This document shows, in pieces, positions 18,364-25,883 of a stretch of DNA of 64,000 nucleotides; the first letter of the stretch is position 1, and each line of letters starts with the position of its first letter. The translations under genes were made by a program, and so were the position numbers. The notes below the pieces were generated by a model that was not told the DNA's origin, made no database searches, and saw only the letters and a list, made by a program, of their open reading frames with translations. The stretch comes from Mogibacterium diversum_A. GTDB lineage: Bacteria; Bacillota; Clostridia; Peptostreptococcales; Anaerovoracaceae. The stretch covers positions 1 through 64,000 of the forward strand of contig NZ_CALIZG010000008.1 in assembly GCF_938028775.1 (NCBI RefSeq). The letters run 5' to 3'.

Positions 18364-19455
18364 ATGAAACTAGGCATTGTAGGTCTACCTAACGTAGGAA
18401 AAAGCACATTATTTAACGCAATCACTAAGGCTGGAGCAGAAGCTGCCAACTACCCTTTCTGCACAATTGAGCCAAATGTTGGTGTTGTAACCGTTCCAGA
18501 TAAAAGGCTTGAGGTACTGACGGATATCTACAAGGCAAAAAAGACTATTTACACGACTATAGAATTTTGTGATATAGCTGGGCTCGTTAAGGGTGCTTCA
18601 AAAGGTGAGGGTCTTGGAAATAAATTCCTTGGTCACATCCGCGAGGTTTCTGCTATCGTTCATGTTGTAAGATGCTTTGAGAATGACAATATAGTCCACG
18701 TAAATGGTCACATCGATCCGCTAGATGACATAGATACGATTAATACCGAGCTCATATTTGCCGATTTAGAGGTCTTGGAAAGAGCCATCGTAAAACTTAA
18801 CAAAAACATGAAGGCCGATAAAACTCTCGGCAAGCAGGTCGCACTGCTCGAAAGAGTTAAAACGTGGCTTGAAACAGGTAAGTGCGCTCGCGCTATGGAG
18901 CTCGAGGATGAAGAGAAAGAAATCATTTCATCTATGGACCTGCTTACATTTAAGCCAGTAATCTATGTCGCTAACGTTTCCGAGGATGAAGTAGCAAGTG
19001 AAGATAATGAGTATGTTGCTAAAGTCTCTGAATTTGCAGCTACTGAGGGTGCAGGCTGCGTAAAGATATGCGCGGAAATTGAAGCTGAAATGGCTGCTCT
19101 TGAAGATGATGAAAGGGAGATGTTCCTTGAAGATCTAGGCATAGAGGAATCTGGTCTAGACAAGCTGATAAAAGCGAGCTATGCCCTGCTCAATTTAATA
19201 TCTTACCTGACCGCAGGCGAACCTGAGGTTAGAGCTTGGACAATTACAAAAGGAACAAAAGCTCCTCAGGCGGCTGGAAAGATACATACAGACTTCGAGA
19301 AAGGTTTTATAAGAGCTGAGACCATTGCATACGACAAATTAATCGAATGTGGTGGCAGCCTCGGCAAAGCCCGTGAACAAGGCCTGATTAGATCTGAAGG
19401 CAAAGAATACGTCGTGCAGGACGGAGATGTAATTCACTTCTTATTCAATGTATAG
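18364..19455 (+). CDS. ychF: YchF/OLA1-type ATPase (Obg-related)
   Basis: 363 residues, full length. G1 is GLPNVGKSTLFNAI (residues 6-19), a DIAGLVKGASKGEGLGNKF G3/switch segment follows at ~67-85, and a TGS domain closes the protein (AWTITKGTKAPQAAGKIHTD... onward, about 300-363). YchF binds ATP, associates with ribosomes and responds to redox stress. It is cotranscribed with lgt. Its stop codon is followed at ~25 bp by a large structured element ending in a U-tract. Confidence 0.97.
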   Translation: MKLGIVGLPNVGKSTLFNAITKAGAEAANYPFCTIEPNVGVVTVPDKRLEVLTDIYKAKKTIYTTIEFCDIAGLVKGASKGEGLGNKFLGHIREVSAIVHVVRCFENDNIVHVNGHIDPLDDIDTINTELIFADLEVLERAIVKLNKNMKADKTLGKQVALLERVKTWLETGKCARAMELEDEEKEIISSMDLLTFKPVIYVANVSEDEVASEDNEYVAKVSEFAATEGAGCVKICAEIEAEMAALEDDEREMFLEDLGIEESGLDKLIKASYALLNLISYLTAGEPEVRAWTITKGTKAPQAAGKIHTDFEKGFIRAETIAYDKLIECGGSLGKAREQGLIRSEGKEYVVQDGDVIHFLFNV

Positions 19456-19481
19456 ATAATAATATACATGTAGCTTATGAT

Positions 19482-19587
19482 AAAGGGACTACTTAAAGTT
19501 TTGGATTGAGCCAAAAAGTTATGTCATGTTAGCTTTTGTAGGTGTAATCCCGTAAAGCTTTCAAGTTGAAAGTGGTCCCTTTTTTAT
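19482..19587 (+). ncRNA. structured RNA element / branched terminator after ychF
   Basis: A closing stem AAAGGGACTACTT (19482-19494) pairs with 19570-19582 over 13 bp with one G-U, and is followed by a T6 run. Inside it are two further stems: TTTTGG/CCAAAA (19499-19516) and AGCTTT/AAAGCT (19531-19559). A competing hairpin, CTTTC/GAAAG (about 19559-19572), would break the closing stem. It may simply terminate ychF transcription, but the three-way fold and competing helix are more elaborate than needed. No known RNA family was recognised. Confidence 0.4.
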
Positions 19588-19677
19588 TTGCTATTATAAA
19601 ATCCGCCTTTCATCACATAAACCAATCGAATAATCATTCACTAAAAATATTAATTATGTTACTAGTATAATTATTAT

Positions 19678-19813
19678 CACATTAAGTATTGCAAAATGTA
19701 CAAAGAGCGACTATAATCATTTATAGAGATTGTCTCCCTGGCAATCTCTTAATCTCTAGTCCCAATACCCTTTTTACAAAACAGACTACTCCCCTGTAGT
19801 CTGTTTTACTTTT
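19678..19813 (+). ncRNA. candidate small RNA with its own terminator
   Basis: An isolated TATAAT (19666-19671, poor -35) precedes a region with an outer stem GTATTG/CAATAC (19686-19691 with 19763-19768) and a perfect inner hairpin AGAGATTG/CAATCTCT (19725-19732 with 19742-19749). It ends in a strong terminator (19778-19813). No ORF fits the interval, so that terminator has no protein gene to serve. Family unknown; it could also be relic sequence. Confidence 0.35.
19778..19813 (+). terminator. strong Rho-independent terminator
   Basis: AAAACAGACTAC (19778-19789) pairs perfectly with GTAGTCTGTTTT (19796-19807) around a 6-base loop, followed by ACTTTTTT. It lies ~200 bases after the previous U-tract and ends the candidate small RNA. 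Confidence 0.85.
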
Positions 19814-19906
19814 TTGTGCTAATGAATTATAGTAATAAAACATAGCAGATATCATTTCAATTAATGACAGATTTAGATATTATTATATTTCTTAATAAGC
19901 ACTTAT

Positions 19907-21112
19907 ATGCCAGTTTTTGGCATAACTAAAAATAAAGACATGAAAAAATTTACGAGATCTTACAACACTTATATTTACTCAGGACAAATATTCGATTTGT
20001 ATCACGGCGGACTAAAGCCATGCATATTTGATATTGAAACAACCGGCCTCTCCGCACAGCGCGGAAATAAAATCATTATGACAGCTTGTCTTATACCAGA
20101 TAGCAAAGGCATAACCATAACTCAATTCCTTGCTGAAAATCCATATGAAGAAGACCGCGTAATTATGGCTACTATGGATTTTCTTAAAGATGAAAGTGTC
20201 GATTATTTAATCACATATAATGGGGCCTCATTTGACATTCCATTCATGAAGCAGCGACTTGCAACGAAAAATCTCCCTTATGTTTTAAATATGTATGAAT
20301 TTGATTTATATAATTTCATAAGATCGAATACTGGCCTTAAATCACAGATTGGTTCGTTAAGTCAAAAGAATGTTGAGCAGCACTTTGGAATCAGTTCAAA
20401 TCGAAAAGATGTAATATCTGGACGAGAAAGCGTCAAGCTGTTTGCCGAATATGCTATTAATCAGGATTCTGTAATAGAAAAGATAATCCTCACGCATAAC
20501 CGTGAGGATGTCCTGCAGCTCTGTCATCTGTTCAATATAATCGGTCGAAACAATTTTGGCGCCGTGCTCAGCGAAGGCGATAATGGGTGTGCTGGCTTTA
20601 ACGGGGCTGGAATTCATGATGTAAATATGGCGCCTATTGTTTCGAACCACCGCTTGGACGCGGCGCTGGCGCAGACGGGAGCTGGGCTCCCGTCTGCTGG
20701 CGGCGAGCTGACAGCAAGACCGAGGCTCGCCGCCGGCTGCCTGACCGTTGCGGGCAGGCAGCTCCGTGCGCCGCACAAGCTCTCCGATAATACCGATTTC
20801 GCAATAAACGCTAATTTCTTTCCTGAAACAGCATCATCTATTAGTGCTGAATTCATCAAAGAAAACTGCTCATATCAGATTAGAGTTCCACTCGAGAAGC
20901 ACGAAAACTCTCAGTTCCTTGATATCAGAAAAATACTATTAGATGCGGAATCTTCTGGTGATAATACCCAAATTAAATGTGCCCACCTATTAAAGGATTC
21001 TGATAACCTGATCAACGACTATCTGCTCCTAGTAAATGAAGGTTCGGAATTGAACCGAGAGATCAACCTGCTCTCGATTCTTATCAGCACTCAGTTGTAT
21101 AGAACTGTATAA
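19907..21112 (+). CDS. RNase H-fold (DEDD/YprB-type) exonuclease, with an in-frame GC-rich insertion
   Basis: 401 residues. The first ~225 form a ribonuclease-H-like 3'-5' exonuclease domain: FDIETTGLSAQRG (about 42-54) supplies the first acidic pair, LITYNGASFDIPFMKQR (~103-119) the second, and THNREDVLQL (~198-207) the terminal Asp. This resembles the YprB-type RNase_H_2 family. A ~43-codon Ala/Gly/Arg/Leu-rich segment (20652-20780) interrupts the less conserved C-terminal part without breaking the frame. The remainder has no recognised domain. The start codon is uncertain: ATG 19907 and ATG 19940 both lack a strong RBS. Substrate unknown. Confidence 0.75.
   Translation: MPVFGITKNKDMKKFTRSYNTYIYSGQIFDLYHGGLKPCIFDIETTGLSAQRGNKIIMTACLIPDSKGITITQFLAENPYEEDRVIMATMDFLKDESVDYLITYNGASFDIPFMKQRLATKNLPYVLNMYEFDLYNFIRSNTGLKSQIGSLSQKNVEQHFGISSNRKDVISGRESVKLFAEYAINQDSVIEKIILTHNREDVLQLCHLFNIIGRNNFGAVLSEGDNGCAGFNGAGIHDVNMAPIVSNHRLDAALAQTGAGLPSAGGELTARPRLAAGCLTVAGRQLRAPHKLSDNTDFAINANFFPETASSISAEFIKENCSYQIRVPLEKHENSQFLDIRKILLDAESSGDNTQIKCAHLLKDSDNLINDYLLLVNEGSELNREINLLSILISTQLYRTV
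20652..20780 (+). repeat. GC-rich palindromic element inserted in frame (three hairpins)
   Basis: 129 bp, a multiple of three. By my count 97 of 130 bases in 20651-20780 are G or C, far above the flanks. It holds three consecutive inverted repeats: 12-bp arms at 20671-20682/20686-20697 (3-base loop), 10-bp arms at 20699-20708/20725-20734, and 8-bp arms at 20736-20743/20755-20762 with a nested CCG/CGG. Its ends are imperfect inverted repeats (GCTTG...GGCGC at 20652-20666; GCGCC...CAAGC at 20768-20780). The reading frame stays open throughout. Confidence 0.75.
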
Positions 21113-21243
21113 CCCACATAAACTAAATTGTGAGGACTGTGTATTTTAATAGTTATATTTTTGTTCACCCAATGATAGAACAATGCATGCTGCAGCAACA
21201 ACCGCAGCATACTTTTTACTTACACGTTTATATAAATAAATCG

Positions 21244-22170
21244 TTACTCAAGATTGTATTTTAGACTTAACTCTATCTTTCTCTCTTTTTCGAGGTGTAA
21301 TGAAACAGTAGGATTTCGATATCCTCTTGATTCTATTTTAAAGTCATTTCTTTTAAAAGTAATATCTTCTATTTTAAATCCTAGAATACCTTTAAATTTA
21401 TCTGAAACATCTAAGACTGTTTTATCAGGCAGATTGTTATCCATCCACATCACAAGATTTGGTTCTATTATCAGAACTCCTTCATCAAGAATCATATAGA
21501 TTGTGTCTGAAAACTGAAGGCTCTCTTGCTTGTTTTCATAGTAAAGGTTACACGTATAATCGCTATAATGAGAACATTCAGCATATACTTTACATATATG
21601 CTGGTCAGTTGCTTTTCCATACCAATCGACACCATGATAATCTCTCCCATTCTTCTGGGCTTCGAATACTTGATATATTGATTCAAAAATATTTGATAAA
21701 TGTTCGTCATCACAGCACAATCTTTGAAAACTACTCTCTGTAGAAAGCCAATCTTGAAGTGTATCATAGCCACGCTTGTCATCATAAGAAACATTTCTTG
21801 CACCTGCATCGAGAAGAAGTTTTGCCAAATCTATAGTATATGAATCAAAGGTCGCAAATATTAAGGATTCTAAACATGATGCTCCATACTGGCCATCATT
21901 TTTATTAACATCAAAACCTTTTGCCAAAAAATATTCAACAATTTTATATAGCTTCTTACCAACGTTCTTTCTATGATTCATCCGATATTCGAGAATAATA
22001 TATGACAGGATATTTTCATCGTTATTATCACCACTTGCATTGATATCTGCTCCCAATGCTATAAGTTTATCAGCTTGAACAAAATCGGCATTTCCTTCAG
22101 CCATTAAATCAAGAAGCTTATCTTCATACTTACCATAGACATAATGTTTATTAATAGTTTTATTGTTCAT
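21244..22170 (-). CDS. ankyrin-repeat-like protein, function unknown
   Basis: 308 residues. The N-terminal half contains ankyrin-type repeats with the recognisable pattern of an aliphatic helix, ...LIALGADINASGDNNDENIL (about residues 35-55) and ...FLAKGFDVNKNDGQYGASCL, then LLLDAGARNVSYDDKRG. The C-terminal half (about 170-308) is acidic and Cys/Tyr-rich at first and beta-rich later, with no domain I recognise. Such proteins often serve as immunity or adaptor proteins, but no toxin gene is adjacent. I prefer the ATG at 22170 because GAGG lies upstream; the ATG at 22191 has no RBS. It lies between the exonuclease gene and a tRNA cluster. Confidence 0.65.
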   Translation of the reverse strand: MNNKTINKHYVYGKYEDKLLDLMAEGNADFVQADKLIALGADINASGDNNDENILSYIILEYRMNHRKNVGKKLYKIVEYFLAKGFDVNKNDGQYGASCLESLIFATFDSYTIDLAKLLLDAGARNVSYDDKRGYDTLQDWLSTESSFQRLCCDDEHLSNIFESIYQVFEAQKNGRDYHGVDWYGKATDQHICKVYAECSHYSDYTCNLYYENKQESLQFSDTIYMILDEGVLIIEPNLVMWMDNNLPDKTVLDVSDKFKGILGFKIEDITFKRNDFKIESRGYRNPTVSLHLEKERKIELSLKYNLE

Positions 22171-22255
22171 CCAAGAAGACCTCACATGCACGCTATAACT
22201 GCAAAGTAGATTATCTTATCAGAAAACAGGATATTAAACAACAATTATTTTAATA

Positions 22256-22289
22256 ATAAAAAACGACTTCAGATTACTCCAAAGTCGTT
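22256..22289 (-). terminator. terminator of the Asn-Leu-fMet tRNA operon
   Basis: Minus-strand AACGACTT (22289-22282) pairs with AAGTCGTT (22269-22262), followed by a T6 run. It directly follows the tRNA-fMet 3' end. Confidence 0.85.
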
Positions 22290-22298
22290 ACTTTTCGT

Positions 22299-22374
<76 letters not shown>

Positions 22375-22385
22375 ATATCTATAAT

Positions 22386-22474
22386 TGGTGCCGGAAACCG
22401 GGGTCGAACCGGTACGAGAATCACTTCTCACGGGATTTTAAGTCCCGGGCGTCTGCCAATTCCGCCATTCCGGC
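22386..22474 (-). tRNA. tRNA-Leu(TAA)
   Basis: Class II tRNA of 89 nt with a long variable arm, anticodon loop CTTAAAA, acceptor GCCGGAA/TTCCGGC, CCA encoded. Confidence 0.97.
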
Positions 22475-22484
22475 ACAAATTCAA

Positions 22485-22559
22485 TGGCTCCGAGGGTGGG
22501 GCTCGAACCCACAACCTACCGGTTAACAGCCGGTTGCTCTGCCATTGAGCTACCTCGGA
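22485..22559 (-). tRNA. tRNA-Asn(GTT)
   Basis: Anticodon loop CTGTTAA, acceptor TCCGAGG, discriminator G, CCA encoded. First gene of the three-tRNA unit. Confidence 0.97.
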
Positions 22560-22645
22560 ACATCATCCCGCATTTGCGACTTCCTTATTTTACACTACAC
22601 ATATTAGGCTGTCAAGCGGTTTTATGTAAATATCGTGCTTTTACA

Positions 22646-22675
22646 GCGACCTAAGTAACTATTCACTTAGGTCGC
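22646..22675 (-). repeat. 11-bp stem-loop across the stop codon of the YwaF-like gene
   Basis: GCGACCTAAGT (22646-22656) and ACTTAGGTCGC (22665-22675) are perfect inverted repeats overlapping the last codons and stop of the gene. There is no U-tract, so termination here is doubtful; a 3'-end stabilising role is possible. Confidence 0.5.
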
Positions 22676-23345
22676 TTACACCCTTATTCGTTTTTGCCAC
22701 AGATATTTTATCGAGAAGCATTTCACCAATTATTAGAAGTATAGTCATTATCGTGAATATAATGTACTTATTAACTTTAATAGGAAGTGCTGGAGGCAAT
22801 TTCATCAAGTAACTATAGTTGCTTCCAAGAATCGTATTTGCAATCATAATCACTAAATTCATAATAAATGTAATCAATACTACATCTCTAAAATTTAGCT
22901 TTACTTCATTCCTAGAAATAATAATAAGTGAACTCATAGCGATTAGATAATGAGTGCATATGAATGTAATATTAGTTAGATGCGGCCACAAATAGTCAGA
23001 TGGATCCGGTACGCCAAACGCTATTATGGTTCCTATTATTCCAAGCCACGCAAAGTACCTAGAAATCACCGGCTTCTTTGCTACATATCCCACTGCCATC
23101 ATAAGCACAGCAATCCTGCAGTGATATAAAGGAAGCCCTTCCATTATAAAAAGCTCTTTATAACCCAGGTACCAGATAAATAATGTAATCTGAAGTAGCA
23201 CATTGGTTGCTAGCAATACTTTCAGCAATTTATCATTTTTTCTAAATCTATATGCAATAATTATTGCGATAACAAGCCCCGAATAAATCAGTTTCATGTT
23301 TAAGTGTGGATCACCATCTAAAGTATATCTAAAAAAATGTTGCAT
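22659..23345 (-). CDS. TMEM164/YwaF-family integral membrane protein
   Basis: 228 residues with about seven hydrophobic helices. The family motifs LPLYHCRIAVLMM (about residues 73-85), a mid-chain PHLTNITFICTHYL and N-terminal His-Phe residues match the YwaF (TIGR02206) / TMEM164 family. The human homologue is reported as an acyltransferase that moves arachidonate into ether lipids; bacterial function is not settled. The start is ATG 23345, with AAGGA upstream. It follows the TPR gene after 9 bp and is the last gene of the DUF523-argS-B12/SAM-TPR unit. Confidence 0.75.
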   Translation of the reverse strand: MQHFFRYTLDGDPHLNMKLIYSGLVIAIIIAYRFRKNDKLLKVLLATNVLLQITLFIWYLGYKELFIMEGLPLYHCRIAVLMMAVGYVAKKPVISRYFAWLGIIGTIIAFGVPDPSDYLWPHLTNITFICTHYLIAMSSLIIISRNEVKLNFRDVVLITFIMNLVIMIANTILGSNYSYLMKLPPALPIKVNKYIIFTIMTILLIIGEMLLDKISVAKTNKGVSDLSE

Positions 23346-23354
23346 TCCCAATCC

Positions 23355-24362
23355 TTAGAAATTTTCTTGTTCTATATTATTCTTAACTATATCGACCTTA
23401 TTTAAATACTTAGAAGCATTTACCTGATCTCCTATCGCAGTATAAACCGAGGCTAGTTCCTCCATAATATCTGTATTACTAGGAGTATAAATCAGCGCCT
23501 GCTTATAATAATCAATCGCTGACTCTGCTTCACCTAGAGATGCTGCACATACCGCCATGTAGTACCATAGAGGCCACCAATCACGATAATTTCCATCCTT
23601 GTATCTAGATAGGATCTCAAGACCTCCTAAATAGTCTCCGCTAAGTACGCAGTTTACCCCCTCCTCTATCTTCACTGGTTCTTCGAGTGTGTCCAATCTC
23701 TCGGAAATCTCACTACGAAGCTCTTCAATTTCAGGATCTCCAGAGGCTGCTGTCAGTTCTATAAATGATTTCCAAGTAAGATCGGCCTTAGTATATAGTC
23801 CCATGTTCGCATATCCATAACCAAGGAAGTAGTAGCCCATAGCAAAATCTGGATGGATCATAGTTAGAAGTTCAAATATTTCGAGTGACTCGGCTTTAAA
23901 ACTTCCAATATAAGATTCATCTTCATCTTCTTGTTCATATGCATCCTTACAAGCCCTGCCGTATAGGTAAAGTGCATCCCGCGACTTAGGATCAAATATC
24001 AGCACTGCTCTAAAGAACATCGCAGCAACATCGTAGTTTTCAGATTGACCATACTTGGCACCCTCTGCAATAAGCGCTTTACTCGCTTCTTCTCCGAATA
24101 TATGTTTAATATAGGCTATGTAGTTATCCTTATATTTAAAGTTGGTATCTGCTCCGATTACTCTTGCCATACCAAAAGCTATTGTCAGTGTTGTAAGCTC
24201 GTCACTCACTCCAGCTGCAATAGGAACAGGAATGCTGTGAAGTATTTCAAATACTCCTGCCTCTTTTAAGTATTTGTCTGATAGTTCATCAAACAAAATA
24301 CCTCCATTTAAATTCTGGAGGTATTTTGCGATGCGATCTTGTTTAGCTTTTTGCTTTGACAT
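23355..24362 (-). CDS. TPR-repeat protein
   Basis: 335 residues of helical repeats. TPR-like motifs are visible at AMFFRAVLIFDPKSRDALYL (about residues 114-133), MGYYFLGYGYANMGLYTKAD (~178-197) and SAIDYYKQALIYTPSNTDIM (~285-304). There is no signal peptide or membrane helix, so it is cytosolic. Its start overlaps the end of the B12-binding/radical-SAM-like gene by 20 bp, which points to translational coupling and perhaps a complex. The first ~70 residues (YLQNLNGGILFDELSDKYL...) are not TPR and may be the partner-binding part. Function unknown. Confidence 0.7.
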   Translation of the reverse strand: MSKQKAKQDRIAKYLQNLNGGILFDELSDKYLKEAGVFEILHSIPVPIAAGVSDELTTLTIAFGMARVIGADTNFKYKDNYIAYIKHIFGEEASKALIAEGAKYGQSENYDVAAMFFRAVLIFDPKSRDALYLYGRACKDAYEQEDEDESYIGSFKAESLEIFELLTMIHPDFAMGYYFLGYGYANMGLYTKADLTWKSFIELTAASGDPEIEELRSEISERLDTLEEPVKIEEGVNCVLSGDYLGGLEILSRYKDGNYRDWWPLWYYMAVCAASLGEAESAIDYYKQALIYTPSNTDIMEELASVYTAIGDQVNASKYLNKVDIVKNNIEQENF

Positions 24363-25872
24363 GTATTTCCCAACCTTTACGTTCTAGTCTTCTAATCACA
24401 TCTTGCGAAACATTGTTGTTCATATCGCTGTGTAGCACTTCTTGAAGCACCTGTAGCTTCAGCGTATCCTCATTCTTATCATATATCTCTGCAGCATACG
24501 TATAAAGAACCCTATAAAGATTCTCCTCTTTGCCTAGCTTGCATGTAAGATCATTCTCCATTATGAATGACGTAAGTCCATCGAAAAATGCGAATGGCTT
24601 CATGCCAGCATCGAACAATATCTTGCCGATAGAATCTTCAAAGCCACGCTCAAAACGTTTCACCGTTTCAGCAACTAGCTTGATTCTAACTATATTAGCA
24701 GCTGAAATGTAATCATTAGTTATGACTTCATTAGGGTATTCTCTGCTGTATTCATAGCCAAACTCATCAGCTTTCTGCCTAAACATCGTCCCCTTCTTAA
24801 TGCGAAGAACTTCTATGTCAAACTCATCAGCCCCTAGGTTATATATCTTGTTAAACGATCTTTCAAATAATTCTATCGTCTCACCTGGTAGCCCTACTCG
24901 CTGTATAACCCTTACATTAACCTTGCTGTTCTGCAAAAGTTTAGATACGTTATACATAAGCTGATATATATTTTCCTTACGCCCGGCTGCCGCTAGTGCA
25001 ACTGCATTGGTGCTCTCGATATCTATATTGAAGTGGAATAAACCTTCTCTCGCCTCGCTAAGTAGCTCAACCGTTTCTTCATCTAGCAAATCACCATTCA
25101 CATCGAACGAGAACGACGTAAACCCATTATCATTGTTAATAAGATATTCCCAAATTCTATAGGCCCTGGAAACATCATAGTTAAACCATTTTTCTACAAA
25201 CTCAACTCTGCATGCTCTCTTGACGAGGAAGTATCTGAGTTCATTACAAATTCTGTTTAGTGATAAGGAACGCAGAGACACACCTGGCATGTACTGAGAA
25301 TAGTGGCAAGTATCTGGAACACCTCTAGACGATTCGTAATATACCGTCTCACCTTCCTGAACTTCAAACTTGTCATATGCAAACGGAATATCTTCATAAC
25401 GAATCGGCTCGCCAATCTTATTTACAAGAATCTCATCATTCTCCCTATAAGCTAGTCCATCTATGCTCTCAAAATTAAAACTATACGTGATAATCGAACG
25501 CACGAAGTCAAACAAAACCTTCTCGCCTTCACCGCGGAAAACGTAGTCCACCTCTGGATGTGCTAGCATGAATTCACGAGTCTCAAAACTCACTTCCTTG
25601 CCACCGATAATTGTAATACAGCTTGGGATAGCCTTCTTAATCATCTCGCAAATGTGCACTATCTTGGATTCATTGATTTCATCAGCATGGAAATACAGGA
25701 TACTGTACTTCTTATCAAGCAATTCTTCATAAATCCTCTGGTCATTTTCACACAATTCAAATTCCTTGAGAGTCACCTCTAACGGTGCGTTCCCAACGAC
25801 ATTATACATGTTCTTGAGTGCTAGCTTTGAATCAAAGCAATCTGTCTTGACTGTGCTGAGCAATAGCTTCAT
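24343..25872 (-). CDS. B12-binding/radical-SAM (DUF4080-type) family protein with a degraded [4Fe-4S] site
   Basis: 509 residues with the layout of the B12-binding-domain radical SAM/DUF4080 proteins: a cobalamin-binding-like domain (about 1-140, with IIGGKEVS and the VFRGEGE motif near 110-117), a radical SAM barrel (~175-390) and the DUF4080 tail. The CxxxCxxC motif that should follow YYESSRG is instead V185-xxx-C189-xx-S192, so two of three cluster cysteines are gone. The barrel strands after it remain recognisable (SFDVNGDLLDEETVELL, GLFHFNIDIEST). It probably cannot do SAM chemistry and may have become a binding or scaffold protein. It overlaps the TPR gene by 20 bp and follows argS by 11 bp. 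Confidence 0.8.
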   Translation of the reverse strand: MKLLLSTVKTDCFDSKLALKNMYNVVGNAPLEVTLKEFELCENDQRIYEELLDKKYSILYFHADEINESKIVHICEMIKKAIPSCITIIGGKEVSFETREFMLAHPEVDYVFRGEGEKVLFDFVRSIITYSFNFESIDGLAYRENDEILVNKIGEPIRYEDIPFAYDKFEVQEGETVYYESSRGVPDTCHYSQYMPGVSLRSLSLNRICNELRYFLVKRACRVEFVEKWFNYDVSRAYRIWEYLINNDNGFTSFSFDVNGDLLDEETVELLSEAREGLFHFNIDIESTNAVALAAAGRKENIYQLMYNVSKLLQNSKVNVRVIQRVGLPGETIELFERSFNKIYNLGADEFDIEVLRIKKGTMFRQKADEFGYEYSREYPNEVITNDYISAANIVRIKLVAETVKRFERGFEDSIGKILFDAGMKPFAFFDGLTSFIMENDLTCKLGKEENLYRVLYTYAAEIYDKNEDTLKLQVLQEVLHSDMNNNVSQDVIRRLERKGWEIHVKAKS

Positions 25873-25883
25873 CGTTGTCTCCC

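Noticed and set aside
20396..20859. Two minus-strand frames across the GC-rich insert
   Set aside because: They are open because of the GC-rich palindromes and lie antisense to the exonuclease gene; no RBS.
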